64,000 bases of DNA from Cyanocohniella sp. LLY (GTDB taxonomy: Bacteria; Cyanobacteriota; Cyanobacteriia; Cyanobacteriales; Nostocaceae), in contig JAKOMP010000022.1 in the NCBI GenBank assembly GCA_022241785.1, positions 1 through 64,000 on the forward strand, in the 5' to 3' direction. Below the pieces are notes generated by a model. The model was not told the origin of the DNA, ran no database searches, and was given only the letters and a program-made list of their open reading frames with translations. A program made the translations under genes and the position numbers. How positions within the stretch are numbered: position 1 is the stretch's first letter; each line of letters starts with the position of its first letter. Shown one piece after another: positions 32,317 to 42,246 of the stretch.

Positions 32317-34008
32317 TCAGACACCAGACTCAATAGTCGGGTACGGTTCATCAGGTTTAGTGCGTAATACCGCTTCAGTATCAACTTCTTTGTGACTTAC
32401 GCCATAGTCGTAAGGCCCTGTAGTTAATACTGGCAGTTTTTCAAAATTCTCTATGGCTGGTGGGGAAGTAGTCATCCACTCTAGGGTGAGTGCCCGCCAA
32501 GGATTGTTGGGGGCTTTTGGCCCATACAACCAACTCCAAACCGCGTTGATGATAAAGGGTAATGTAGAAATCGCCAGAATATAAGACCCGTAGGTGCAGA
32601 TTTCATTTAATGAGGTGAATTTGGGATCATATTGAGCAATCCGGCGGTTCATCCCCATCATTCCCAGCTTGTGCATGGGTAAGAAGGTCATATTCAGACC
32701 GACAATTGTTAAAACAGCGTGAACTTTACCCCAAAATTCATTCATCATCCGTCCCGTCATTTTCGGGAACCAGTGGTAAATAGCGGCAAAAATTCCTAAG
32801 ACGCTACCACCAAATAAAACGTAGTGTAAGTGCGCCACTACGAAGTAAGTATCATGAACGTGAATATCAAAAGGAACTGCGGCTAACATTACACCACTGA
32901 TCCCGCCAATGACGAAGGTTCCCAAGAAACCCATCGCAAATATCATGGGAGAATTTAGGCTAATTTTGCCACCCCAAATAGTTGCTAACCAACCAAAAAT
33001 TTTAATTCCCGTGGGTACAGCAATGATCATGGTGGTGATCATAAAGAACATCCGCAACCAACCAGGGATACCACTAGTAAACATGTGATGCGCCCAGACA
33101 ATTAGCCCTAAGAAACTAATGGCTAAAGATGAATAGGCGATCGCCTTATAGCCAAATATCGGTTTACGGGCATGAACGGGCAGAATCTCCGAAATTGCCC
33201 CAAAAAACGGCAAAATCATAATATAAACGGCTGGGTGGGAGTAAAACCAGAACATATGCTGGTAAACTACCGGGTCGCCCCCGCCAGTGGGATTAAAAAA
33301 TGTTGTTCCTGCCAATAAATCAAAGGCAAGGAGAATCAGCGCCCCTGCTAGTACTGGTGTAGATATGAGTACAAGCGCCGAAGTGGCCAACATCGACCAA
33401 CAAAACAAGGGCATTTGATGCACTCCCATACTGGGGACACGCATCTTCAACAGGGTAACGATAAAGTTAATCGATCCCAAAATCGAAGATGTACCCAATA
33501 GCAGCACACTCATAATCCAAATGGCTTCACCCACTTGACCTGTAACCAAGCTCAAGGGTGGGTAAGATGTCCAACCAGCATCGGGCGCATCACCCACCGC
33601 TAAACTAGCGATTAGTAATACACCCGCAGGAGGAATCATCCAAAAAGCTACAGCGTTGAGGCGGGGAAAAGCCATATCTCTCGCCCCAATCATCAGGGGA
33701 ATCAGATAGTTAGCAAATCCTGCCCCTGCTGGCACAATCCACAAAAAAATCATGATTGTGGCGTGCAGTGTAAAGAGGCTGTTGTAAACTTCTGGAGTGA
33801 CAAAATCTACTTCTGGGGTACGTAGTTCCGTCCGCACCAAATCAGCCATCACACCGCCAATGCAGTAAAAAACAAACGAAGTGACTAGATATTGAATCCC
33901 AATCACCTTATGGTCGGTACTGAAACCAAAGAAGTCTCGCCAATGTCTTGCCTCTGGTTCTTCATGAACCGGGATATTGGCAGTTTCTTGCAACTGAGTT
34001 TGTGTCAT
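32317..34008 (-). CDS. coxA: Cytochrome c oxidase subunit I
   Basis: The 563-aa catalytic subunit of the aa3-type oxidase, 12 membrane helices. Heme and copper ligands are in place: FTLHATIMIFLW (H82, low-spin heme a), FWFYSHPAVYIMILP (CuB His cross-linked to Tyr), and HDTYFVVAHLHYVLFGG (remaining His ligands). The proton-entry helix has YSHPAVY instead of a glutamate, which is the A2-type variant. It oxidises cytochrome c or plastocyanin and reduces oxygen in thylakoid or plasma membranes. It is 43 bp after coxB. Confidence 0.97.
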   Translation of the reverse strand: MTQTQLQETANIPVHEEPEARHWRDFFGFSTDHKVIGIQYLVTSFVFYCIGGVMADLVRTELRTPEVDFVTPEVYNSLFTLHATIMIFLWIVPAGAGFANYLIPLMIGARDMAFPRLNAVAFWMIPPAGVLLIASLAVGDAPDAGWTSYPPLSLVTGQVGEAIWIMSVLLLGTSSILGSINFIVTLLKMRVPSMGVHQMPLFCWSMLATSALVLISTPVLAGALILLAFDLLAGTTFFNPTGGGDPVVYQHMFWFYSHPAVYIMILPFFGAISEILPVHARKPIFGYKAIAYSSLAISFLGLIVWAHHMFTSGIPGWLRMFFMITTMIIAVPTGIKIFGWLATIWGGKISLNSPMIFAMGFLGTFVIGGISGVMLAAVPFDIHVHDTYFVVAHLHYVLFGGSVLGIFAAIYHWFPKMTGRMMNEFWGKVHAVLTIVGLNMTFLPMHKLGMMGMNRRIAQYDPKFTSLNEICTYGSYILAISTLPFIINAVWSWLYGPKAPNNPWRALTLEWMTTSPPAIENFEKLPVLTTGPYDYGVSHKEVDTEAVLRTKPDEPYPTIESGV

Positions 34009-34051
34009 AGAAATTAATTATCAGTTAGCAACCTGCTCACTGAGTCGCTGA

Positions 34052-35149
34052 CTAGTGGTGATGAGCAGTGTGAACATGATTTAGCATTTCTGGCTGTATT
34101 CCCATGTCCTTGGTGTAAGGAGCGAGAAATTCATCTGGGGATAGATCCGCAGGGTTAACGGCCACGGCTTGATTTAGGGTTTCGTTGCTGGCAACTAATT
34201 GCTCTTGCATCCAAGCTTCATAAGCTTCTTGGGTTGCTTCTACTACTACTTGAGTTTTCATGGCACCGTGGTAAGGTCCACAAAGTTCAGCGCAAATTAA
34301 GTCGTAAGTACCAGCTATTCTGGGTGTAAAACGAATCTCGCTTTGTCTACCAGGAATAGCATCCTGTTTCAAGCGAAACTCTGGTACCCAAAAAGCGTGG
34401 ATCACGTCGTTGGCTGTCATATTGATTTGGACTTCCCGACCAACGGGAACGTGTAGTTCACCTGTAGTAATGCCTGTATCAGGATAGGTAAACAGCCATG
34501 CATATTGTAGACCAGTGACGTTGACCCGTAATTCTGGTGGTAGACCTGCTTTTTCGGGACTACCCCCAATGGTGGGAGCAACACTACCTACGCCGGGAGC
34601 ATCTCGTTTTTGGGGAATTTGGTCAGCATTACGCACTGCGGCTGTGGCTGGGTCTTGCATAGCCTCATCAGATTTTTCTTGATTGAGGTTTGGCCCTGTG
34701 CTGGGAGGCGTATCACTCAAAGTGGCAGCAATGGCAGCCCCTGGCATTGTCATCGATTCTTGAGTAATTGGGGCTTCATGCACAGCATGGGGATCAAAGC
34801 CACCGATGTCGTTGTATACCTCAAAGCTATAAACAGAAATACCGATAACGATAATTGCGGGGATCGCTGTCCAGAGTATTTCTAAAGGCACATTACCTTC
34901 AATTGCTGGCCCGTCGTCATTGTCATCTGCCCGTCGCCGATATTTAATTGCAGAGTAAATTAAAATACCTTCGACAAGTAGAAATATACCTGTGGAAACG
35001 ATCATCATTGTGTTAAACAGACCATCCACTAACAGGGCTTCATCTGTGGCGGCTGTGGGTAACAGACCGTGATTTTGACCGTACCAAAAGCTGAAAAGCG
35101 TTAGTACGATGCCAATTAGTAGTGTCCAGACGGAACTTGGAATCTTCAC
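34052..35149 (-). CDS. coxB: Cytochrome c oxidase subunit II
   Basis: A 365-aa subunit II with two N-terminal membrane helices and a periplasmic/lumenal cupredoxin domain. The CuA site is complete: the histidine in NDVIHAFWVPEF and C-x-E-x-C-x-x-x-H-x-x-M in CAELCGPYHGAM. A proline- and acidic-rich insertion at about residues 135-200 separates the helices from the cupredoxin core. The C-terminus ends in a histidine cluster. It starts at GTG. It is the first gene of coxBAC, divergent from ctaA. Confidence 0.96.
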   Translation of the reverse strand: MKIPSSVWTLLIGIVLTLFSFWYGQNHGLLPTAATDEALLVDGLFNTMMIVSTGIFLLVEGILIYSAIKYRRRADDNDDGPAIEGNVPLEILWTAIPAIIVIGISVYSFEVYNDIGGFDPHAVHEAPITQESMTMPGAAIAATLSDTPPSTGPNLNQEKSDEAMQDPATAAVRNADQIPQKRDAPGVGSVAPTIGGSPEKAGLPPELRVNVTGLQYAWLFTYPDTGITTGELHVPVGREVQINMTANDVIHAFWVPEFRLKQDAIPGRQSEIRFTPRIAGTYDLICAELCGPYHGAMKTQVVVEATQEAYEAWMQEQLVASNETLNQAVAVNPADLSPDEFLAPYTKDMGIQPEMLNHVHTAHHH

Positions 35150-35562
35150 GGTTTACTTAAATGAATTTACTACGTTATCTCTATGCTACTCACTTACTAA
35201 GGTAGTGCAGGTGATGAAAGATAAAGTCTCATGGTCTGAAATTTTTATTAATTTTTGCCGCTAATTTACTAATTTTGAGTACAAGAGGTTTATTCGATAC
35301 TGCCAATAGCAGATATAAATCAGTAAAAATCAGGGGGAAAATTTAATAAAGAATTTAGATTAGCAAAATTAATGGTTATTGATCAATTGCTGACAACTTA
35401 AAAAATACCTAAAGCTCAAGCTAAAAGTAGCTAGAGTGATCCAAAGTATAAGTGCAAGCCAATCTTTTCAACTCTGGTTCATACGCTAGGGTGTATATAA
35501 GTCGGTAGAAAATTGCAAATTTTAAGAGAAGCTCAACCCAGAGCGGGCGGAAGGTACTGTTC
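35150..35562. other. Divergent control region between coxB and ctaA
   Basis: 413 bp holding the promoters of the coxBAC operon and of the heme A synthase gene. It is AT-rich. I could not assign an operator. No small gene is seen. Confidence 0.5.
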
Positions 35563-36549
35563 ATGATGAACGAATTTGTCCTAGAACAACAAAATGAAGC
35601 GGCAACTGAGCAGCGACAGCCTAAGGAAGTGATTCGTCGCTTGGTGTGGAAAATGTGCATAGCCACCTTGATTTTGATGGCCATAGGCAGTGCCACCCGC
35701 GTGATGAATGCTGGACTTGCTTGCCCAGACTGGCCATTATGCTATGGGGAACTGGTGCCGGCAAAACAAATGAATCTCCAAGTGTTTTTGGAATGGTTCC
35801 ACAGACTAGATGCAGGGTTGATTGGGTTAAGCGCCATCGCCCTCGCTGGTTTATCCTGGTGGCATCGTCGTTTTCTACCTAATTGGCTCCCTTGGGCATC
35901 GACATTTGCCCTGTTTTTAATTGTCTTCCAAGGTATTTTGGGAGGACTGACTGTGACTGAATTGTTGCGGTTTGATATTGTGACTGCTCATTTGGGAACA
36001 GCGTTGTTGTTTTTCACCACCTTACTGATTGTTGGTATAACCCTAACTCCCTATCAAGGAACGGGAACCGTGGGTAAGTTACCTTGGGTGGGTTTAACTG
36101 CTGCTATATTGGTTTACCTACAAAGTTTACTAGGTGCCTTAGTCGGTTCTCGTTGGGCATTACACCAATGTTTTGGCGATTCTCAGCTTTGCAGTGTGAT
36201 GTATAGCCATATCTTTGGCTTGGTACCACCAACCGTGGCTACCTTGGCAGTGGTATTTATCTCCTGGCGCACACCAGCACTACACCCAGCTTTACGCAGG
36301 CTAGCAAATATGTCTGGTATGTTGTTGCTGTTACAAATTTTGTTGGGAGTTGCTACTTTCCAATTACATCTCCAAGCCGAGCCTCTGACAGTTGCTCACC
36401 AAGCTATAGGAGCTACTCTGCTGGGTACGTTAGTGGCTTTTACAGTGCTAGCACTACGGGACTGTAGCTCGGCCCGGGAAATCAACGCTTATCCTGTGGG
36501 TTTAACAGCAACTGTGACGAGTACACAAGCAAATGGAACGAATTTGTAA
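35563..36549 (+). CDS. ctaA: Heme A synthase (COX15/CtaA)
   Basis: A 328-aa eight-helix membrane enzyme that oxidises heme O to heme A for the aa3 oxidase. Conserved features are GSATRVMNAGLACPDWPLCYG, EWFHRLDAGLIG (heme-ligating His), a second histidine in DIVTAHLGTAL, and the later LHQ and VAHQAIGATLLG histidines. Paired cysteines lie in both halves. GGAAGG precedes the ATG. It is divergent from coxBAC, which needs its product. Confidence 0.95.
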   Translation: MMNEFVLEQQNEAATEQRQPKEVIRRLVWKMCIATLILMAIGSATRVMNAGLACPDWPLCYGELVPAKQMNLQVFLEWFHRLDAGLIGLSAIALAGLSWWHRRFLPNWLPWASTFALFLIVFQGILGGLTVTELLRFDIVTAHLGTALLFFTTLLIVGITLTPYQGTGTVGKLPWVGLTAAILVYLQSLLGALVGSRWALHQCFGDSQLCSVMYSHIFGLVPPTVATLAVVFISWRTPALHPALRRLANMSGMLLLLQILLGVATFQLHLQAEPLTVAHQAIGATLLGTLVAFTVLALRDCSSAREINAYPVGLTATVTSTQANGTNL

Positions 36550-36924
36550 GTTAACTCAGCTAGCTGCATTTCTCCATTGCTGTAATCACCATGATTACTT
36601 ATAACTAATGGCAATTAGCCGTTAGCCATTTAGTGATGAAAGTAACTCAATATCACATCTAGCAACAATCCCTAGCAACTAGAAGTGGTGGAACCCGACA
36701 AACCAAAATTGCCTGCGCCCCTAAAAAAGTCTCGACTTTCTGAGTCAGTCTGAGCTGGGAAAATGGGGGAGTAGGGGGAGATCAGAGAGTAAAATCTTTC
36801 TCATCTTCCCTATCCTCCTCATCTTCCTCATCTTCCCTGAGCCTCAGTAACTATACTTTAATGTCAACTCAGTATCAGCCGGGGCTGCATAGAAGTTGTT
36901 GAAAAATAAGGAACTAGAGTCAAC
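36550..36924. other. Intergenic region between ctaA and ctaB
   Basis: 375 bp. It includes degenerate GGGGGAGTA heptamers near 36765 and a pyrimidine-rich stretch of CATCTTCC units at about 36800-36840. No gene is seen. Confidence 0.5.
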
Positions 36925-37878
36925 ATGATTGAGACTAATGTCTCTCGCCACCACCAAACATTTCTCCAAGTTATCCACAGCTACTATCAGCTAACAAAGC
37001 CCCGGATTATTCCGTTGCTGTTGATTACCACGGCTGGCAGTATGTGGATTGCTGCTCAGGGACAAGTAGACCCATTGTTATTGCTAGTAACTCTCACTGG
37101 TGGCACTTTGGCTGCTGCTAGCGCCCAAACCATTAACTGTATCTATGACCGGGATATTGATTATGATATGGAGCGGACGCGCCATCGTCCTCTACCTTCC
37201 GGTAAGGTACAGCCACGAGATGCACTAATTTTTGCGATCGCCTTAGCTGTAATGTCTTTTACATTACTGACAGTATTCGCAAATTTACTGGCTGCGTGTC
37301 TAGCATTTTCTGGCATCATCTTTTATATCTTGGTCTACACCCACTGGCTGAAACGCCACAGCACCCAAAACATTGTTATTGGTGGGGCAGCTGGAGCAAT
37401 TCCTGCTTTAGTGGGTTGGGCTGCGGTGACAGATACTTTAAGCTGGGCAGCATGGTTAATTTTTGCCATTGTCTTTTTGTGGACACCGCCTCATTTCTGG
37501 GCGCTAGCGCTGATGATTCGGGATGACTACGCCAAAGTGGGCATACCTATGCTGCCTGTGGTTGCAGGTGATACGGCAACAGTAAGGCAAATTTGGTACT
37601 ACACACTGGTGACAGTCGGTGCGACTCTGTTACTGGTTTATCCTTTACACGCCAGTGGATTTGTCTATGCGGTGATCGCAGTCAGTTTGGGTGGATTATT
37701 TATCCATAAGTCTTGGCGCTTGTTGCAAAACCCAGAAGATCGCACTGTAGCCAGAGAATTATTTCTGTATTCCATTTCTTACATGATGCTGTTGTGCCTG
37801 GGTATGGTAATTGATAGCCTCCCCATTACCCATAGTCTGATTAGTGCGGTAATCAGCCAGCTGCATTTTATTAGCTAA
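36925..37878 (+). CDS. ctaB: Protoheme IX farnesyltransferase (heme O synthase)
   Basis: A 317-aa UbiA-family prenyltransferase that adds farnesyl to protoheme to make heme O. Two Asp-rich motifs are visible: [20 protein letters not shown] (N-x-x-x-D-x-x-x-D) and the second around [16 protein letters not shown]. The C-terminus has helices typical of the family. It follows ctaA and precedes it in the pathway to heme A, so cox structural and cofactor genes are clustered. Confidence 0.96.
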   Translation: MIETNVSRHHQTFLQVIHSYYQLTKPRIIPLLLITTAGSMWIAAQGQVDPLLLLVTLTGGTLAAASAQTINCIYDRDIDYDMERTRHRPLPSGKVQPRDALIFAIALAVMSFTLLTVFANLLAACLAFSGIIFYILVYTHWLKRHSTQNIVIGGAAGAIPALVGWAAVTDTLSWAAWLIFAIVFLWTPPHFWALALMIRDDYAKVGIPMLPVVAGDTATVRQIWYYTLVTVGATLLLVYPLHASGFVYAVIAVSLGGLFIHKSWRLLQNPEDRTVARELFLYSISYMMLLCLGMVIDSLPITHSLISAVISQLHFIS

Positions 37879-38016
37879 ATGGATCATCTGGCGATCGCGT
37901 TGGTTTAATAGCGCGATCGCACTTAACATAAAAAGTTTTAAGAAAATATAGGTTGGTAGTAAATGCTTTAGCGTGCATTCAAAGGGTTCCAAGCACTAGA
38001 GCCTCTGATTACAAAA

Positions 38017-38874
38017 TTAATATTCAGACAACAACCACAGAATTAATCCAGTTCCCAAAACACAAATAATTCCCGCCGCCCCAGCTAGGGGTTTTTTATT
38101 TTTGCCCGTGAACCACTCCGACGTTTTACCAGTATAAGTAATTAGTTCTGCGGTATCTACAGTAGCGATCGCCCAGATCAATGCTGCATGTAGTCCCCAC
38201 GCTATACCCAAACTACCGCCATCGGCAATCCTGGCTAACACCAGCATGATTCCCATTAGCCATAGTCCAGGGATTTGGGGTATGGTTTCGCGCTGTTCCC
38301 AAACCAGGTGCAGTAGAGCAAAAATTAAGCTAGAAAGTGCTGCGGCTGCCCAAAGAGGATAGTCACGCTCTAATTCAGTTAACAAAAAACCACGAAAAAC
38401 TAACTCTTCTATGCCGCCAACTAATAACGCTATTAATAAAATGCTTGGCAAGATGGATGGTATTAACTTGATATTAGACTTTTCTAAATGGCACCAGCCC
38501 AGCCAGAATTGGCAGGTAAACATCATAGCTAGACTCATTACTCCCAACCCAAAACCCAGTACTAAGGAACCCAGCATTGAAAGATTCCCTGCAAAGCCGT
38601 AATCTGAGAAAGATTGATCCGTTAGCCAAATAACTCCCCAGAGAACTAGGGGAGCTAAAAAGTAAAGTGACACTAATAAGGGTAATTTCTGCTCTGACTG
38701 TAAAGGTTTACCGGGTCGCCAATGAAGTGCTATCGCTATTATTATTGCTATTGGTAACCAGCATCCTATCCAGCTCACAAAAAATGCCGCCACTACAACT
38801 AATCCTGATGCATCTGTCATCAATGCTCGTAGGGAGTTGATTGATGGTTCCAAGTAATTTATCAAAATAGACAT
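38017..38874 (-). CDS. CPBP family intramembrane glutamic protease
   Basis: A 285-aa protein with about eight membrane helices. The CPBP/Abi motifs are present: EELVFRGFLL (EE-x-x-x-R), then FALLHLVWE (F-x-x-x-H), then a later GLHAALIW segment with the third histidine. The family includes CAAX-prenyl proteases, bacteriocin-immunity proteins and regulators. Its position between ctaB and the calA-type gene is the arrangement that I recall from Anabaena, so it is probably a resident gene with no cluster-specific role. Confidence 0.88.
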   Translation of the reverse strand: MSILINYLEPSINSLRALMTDASGLVVVAAFFVSWIGCWLPIAIIIAIALHWRPGKPLQSEQKLPLLVSLYFLAPLVLWGVIWLTDQSFSDYGFAGNLSMLGSLVLGFGLGVMSLAMMFTCQFWLGWCHLEKSNIKLIPSILPSILLIALLVGGIEELVFRGFLLTELERDYPLWAAAALSSLIFALLHLVWEQRETIPQIPGLWLMGIMLVLARIADGGSLGIAWGLHAALIWAIATVDTAELITYTGKTSEWFTGKNKKPLAGAAGIICVLGTGLILWLLSEY

Positions 38875-39189
38875 AAAAAAACACGATAGACTTCTTGCTT
38901 ATTATTCAAGACTCTACTAGAGTCTGTAATTTTTGCAAGCGGTCTAATCGCATTTATACGTAACACAATTCTTTAATAGAATTGCTAATTTACATCAGAG
39001 CCAGAATAAGTTTTGTAGAAAAATCTCAAATATGGAATGCAATAGGCAGACGATTCAGACCACCAAATCATAGATCTAGTGGTGTCTTGAAATCATCTAT
39101 TCGCCTATCAGTTGCACAGAACTGATGCTCAATTCTCGCGGCTGAATCCTAAATTATTTCTTGTTAACTTATTCCGACGCGCAGTAAAT
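38875..39189. other. Intergenic region downstream of calA
   Basis: 315 bp between two minus-strand genes. AT-rich, without a gene or an evident terminator with a U-run. Confidence 0.4.
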
Positions 39190-39627
39190 TTACTCTTCGT
39201 CTTCCAAATCTTCGTCTGATTCGTCAATGTCTACATCATCTGGGGTTAATTTTTTATCAGTTTCACCGAGTTGAATCAAGTGAATGTGCTTATATCCCAG
39301 TCTGATTTCAAACTCATCTCCAGGTTTTAAGTTCATGGCCTTGGTGTAGGTAGCACCAATCACAATTTGACCATTTTGATGAACGCTAACTCTATATGTC
39401 GGTTCACGACCACGGCCATCTTTTGGTGCTTCTGGACTGAGAGGAATGCCTCTAGCCGATAGCAAAGCATCATAAAAATCTGTGAGGTTGACGCGAACCT
39501 GATTATTTTTAGTAACAGTGTAATAGCCGCATTGCTTGGCTCTTTCTCGACGTGGTAAATTAGAAAGTTCTTTTACCTTAGCAAGCAGTGCTTTTCCAGT
39601 TAATGGTGCGGTTGCAGTTTCAGTCAT
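39190..39627 (-). CDS. calA: Cyanobacterial AbrB-family regulator (CalA/cyAbrB1)
   Basis: A 145-aa transcription regulator. The N-terminal part (LTGKALLAKVKELSNLPRRE) is the cyanobacteria-specific domain. The C-terminal part (YRVSVHQNGQIVIGATYTKA, then LKPGDEFEI) is the AbrB-type DNA-binding barrel. The protein ends in an acidic tail (DDVDIDESDEDLEDEE). In Anabaena the homologue CalA represses or modulates hox, sodB and other genes. The location next to the CPBP protease and cox/cta genes supports this one of the two cyAbrB paralogues, from recalled synteny. The ATG at 39627 is preferred over a TTG at 39636. Confidence 0.85.
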   Translation of the reverse strand: MTETATAPLTGKALLAKVKELSNLPRRERAKQCGYYTVTKNNQVRVNLTDFYDALLSARGIPLSPEAPKDGRGREPTYRVSVHQNGQIVIGATYTKAMNLKPGDEFEIRLGYKHIHLIQLGETDKKLTPDDVDIDESDEDLEDEE

Positions 39628-40373
39628 TATGCTCAAGTTTTCCTTACTCTCTCCAAACTGATAAACAATGTTGTCTCATGGCAGTATTTGATTTTTTATC
39701 ATCTGCACAGAGATACTCACACCCCTAGGGTGAGAAGTAAATTCCTACTGATAGGATGGGCGAAAAATGCCTATATTATGGTTAGCCACAACATATTAAA
39801 CGTCATGGTTGTCATAGGCATTAATTTCGGTGATTTTACGGCACTTTTAACGATTATTCGCCATCAGAAATAATTTTTTTTTCTTTTGGCGCTACTGTAG
39901 CAGGGTGAATTATAGCCACTTTTACAACTTGTTAGAGTTCTACTACAAATAAGTCGTAGACCCAATAAATTGTGGGCTTTCTACTTCCAGTGCTTGTCTT
40001 TATTGCCCTTGAGTTGTAAGGCTTTCCTTACTCTCCCTCCTAAGCTTAGGACAGCTTAGTATTTGCACAGGGTCTGACGGATATCCACCTTTTATCCTGC
40101 CTGTAGAGACATGAAATTTATTGTCTCTACATTACGAATCAACAAAGCAGCATTAGCCGCGCTTATACGGCTATTGATACTGGATTTGTTACTTCGTAAT
40201 TTTATATTAAATACTAGCATGGACTAATAATAGCAAAATTATTGTTTAGTTTTAAAATTAACTTGCGAGTAAAGTTTTATCTAAATCTCTGGACTTAGGG
40301 AGGCAAAAAGCGCTGAGGATTTTCCTTTTGCTTTATTACCATAGAGAATATTGCCGCATGACTTTTATAAAAA
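39628..40373. other. Intergenic region upstream of calA
   Basis: About 746 bp. A weak 61-codon plus-strand frame at 39688-39873 lacks coding character. The sequence GTAGAGACATGAAATTTATTGTCTCTAC near 40103-40130 forms an imperfect hairpin that may be a dispersed repeat. It contains the calA promoter; no gene is called. Confidence 0.4.
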
Positions 40374-40661
40374 TTAATCTAAAATTAGACGAGCAGTTTT
40401 GACAATTGAGTTAAATCCCAGATTTTCGTGATTGAACACAGACAAAAAGTAGCAAGGATTGACTTCGCGGCTGATTGTCAACAGACAAAAAGCGGTAAGG
40501 TATTTTAAACGTCTGTCTTGGGGAAGAATAAATTTATCCACATCTTGCAAATACTTTATTGCCATGACCAGATATTTATCATCTATATAGTAATGCGGTT
40601 TGATTCCTAAATTTATTTGCGTGTTAGGGATGAAAAAGGATAGATGTGTACTGAGTCTCAT
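40374..40661 (-). CDS. Hypothetical protein (doubtful)
   Basis: A 95-aa open frame with normal-looking composition (YLQDVDKFILPQDRRLKYLT, then ISREVNPCYFLSVFNHENLG). No family is recognised, and no strong ribosome site precedes the ATG at 40661 or the internal ATG at 40565. It could be a small real gene, a remnant of a longer one, or chance. There is no operon context. Confidence 0.35.
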   Translation of the reverse strand: MRLSTHLSFFIPNTQINLGIKPHYYIDDKYLVMAIKYLQDVDKFILPQDRRLKYLTAFCLLTISREVNPCYFLSVFNHENLGFNSIVKTARLILD

Positions 40662-41162
40662 AAACCCAAAGTACAGGCTACGCTAAGAAAAATCAAATAG
40701 GAGTCCTACCAGAACCAAAAATCTGCTTTTATGACTATATGAGGGATTTTCCTAGCAATAGCACTAAATGCTAATGACATCAAGATTTATTGAGAAGCAT
40801 TGGTGTAGTTAGTTAGTTTAGATATATTCACTAAGCAGGAGATCAACCTTAGTTGTTTTCTTGTGATCCACTTACTTGTCCTTGCTACCTCTAAACAGGT
40901 AAATTGAACACGCAGCCACAATTACCTTTTTTGGCGTTGGGGTTTGAATATTCAGACTAATCTCTGCTACTGGGCTTCTTCAAAACAAATTTTAATGGTT
41001 ATCCTTAAACTAGAATCGGTTGCTCTTTTATCATCAGCCTATTAATACCTGGTTCTGAATTAAGGGCAACAACAGTATATTTAGTACAATTTTTGCAATC
41101 ATCAGCCTTAACTCAAGGTTTCTTAGGCTGGTGATGCAATTTTAAGTCTTTGGTTGGTGGTA
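40662..41162. other. Intergenic region upstream of sdhB
   Basis: 501 bp of AT-rich sequence preceding the sdhB-type gene. No gene or RNA was recognised. Confidence 0.4.
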
Positions 41163-42182
41163 ATGGAAATTCTATTTAAGATCATTCGGCAGCAACAAAA
41201 TTCCGCTCCTGTTGTAAAAACTTATCTGTTAGATGCAGAACCTGGCAATACAATCTTGGACTGCCTCAATCAAATTAAGTGGGAACAAGATGGAACGCTG
41301 GCATTTCGCAAAAATTGTCGAAATACCATTTGTGGTAGCTGTGCTATGCGAATCAATGGGCGCTCGGCTTTAGCTTGTAAAGAAAATGTTGGCAGTGAAC
41401 TTGCCAGATTGGCACAAATATCTGCTACGGCAAATCAGTCCAAGACTATTTCGGAAATTACAGTAGCTCCTCTAGGTAATATGCCTGTGATTAAAGATTT
41501 AGTCGTAGATATGAGTAGTTTTTGGGATAATTTAGAAGCCGTAGCTCCTTATGTGAGTACGGCAGCACGACAAGTCCCAGAAAGAGAGTTTTTACAAACA
41601 CCATTAGAGCGATCGCGCCTCGATCAGACTGGCAATTGTATCATGTGTGGTGCTTGCTACTCTGAATGCAATGCCCGTGAAGTTAATTCCGATTTTGTCG
41701 GGCCTCACGCCTTAGCCAAGGCTTATCGCATGGTCGCCGACTCTCGTGATAGTGAAACTGAAAATCGCTTAGAAAATTACAACGAAGGTACGAAAGGAGT
41801 GTGGGGTTGTACCCGTTGTTTTTACTGTGATTCAGTTTGTCCAATGGAAGTAGCACCATTAGAGCAAATCACTAAAATTAAACAAGAAATTCTCGACCGT
41901 AAACAAGCCAACGATAGTCGCTCAATTCGCCACCGCAAAGTATTAATAGAGTTAGTCAAAGAAGGTGGTTGGATTGATGAACGTAAATTTGGCATCCAAG
42001 TAGTGGGTAACTACTTTCGAGACTTGCAAGGATTACTCAGTCTTGCACCCCTGGGCTTGCGGATGATAGCCCGGGGTAAATTCCCATTATCCTTTGAATC
42101 GTCCCCAGGAACTCAACAAGTGCGATCGCTCATTGAATCTGTGCAGGCTGAGGAGATTGAGGGAGTAGGAAGTGGGGAGTAG
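41163..42182 (+). CDS. sdhB: Succinate dehydrogenase/fumarate reductase iron-sulfur subunit
   Basis: A 339-aa iron-sulfur protein of the SdhB family. The [2Fe-2S] cluster cysteines are in FRKNCRNTICGSCAMRING-x-x-x-LAC. The [4Fe-4S] and [3Fe-4S] cysteines are in CIMCGACYSECNA and GCTRCFYCDSVCPMEV. It carries electrons from succinate oxidation into the quinone pool of the respiratory chain. The protein is longer than typical SdhB (about 240 aa), as in other cyanobacteria. The last residues (EGVGSGE) and the stop codon are encoded by a heptamer repeat array. The ATG at 41163 is chosen over TTG 41154. Confidence 0.92.
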   Translation: MEILFKIIRQQQNSAPVVKTYLLDAEPGNTILDCLNQIKWEQDGTLAFRKNCRNTICGSCAMRINGRSALACKENVGSELARLAQISATANQSKTISEITVAPLGNMPVIKDLVVDMSSFWDNLEAVAPYVSTAARQVPEREFLQTPLERSRLDQTGNCIMCGACYSECNAREVNSDFVGPHALAKAYRMVADSRDSETENRLENYNEGTKGVWGCTRCFYCDSVCPMEVAPLEQITKIKQEILDRKQANDSRSIRHRKVLIELVKEGGWIDERKFGIQVVGNYFRDLQGLLSLAPLGLRMIARGKFPLSFESSPGTQQVRSLIESVQAEEIEGVGSGE

Positions 42183-42195
42183 GGAGTAGGGAGTA
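42161..42195 (+). repeat. Heptamer repeat overlapping the 3' end of sdhB
   Basis: Five heptamers: GGGAGTA, GGAAGTG, then GGGAGTA three times. The sdhB stop codon TAG at 42180-42182 lies within the array. The same unit as at 14310 and 59508. Confidence 0.85.
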
Positions 42196-42246
42196 GCGAA
42201 GAAATTTCCCCCCTGCCTCCTGCCCCCTGCCCCCTGCCTCTTTCCC

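Noticed and set aside
36740-36850. CATCTTCC-type repeats as a CRISPR-like array
   Set aside because: Units are adjacent without spacers and irregular; no direct repeats with unique spacers occur anywhere in the window.
39688-39873. Plus-strand frame of 61 codons upstream of calA
   Set aside because: No ribosome site, no coding-like composition and no recognised family; treated as chance.
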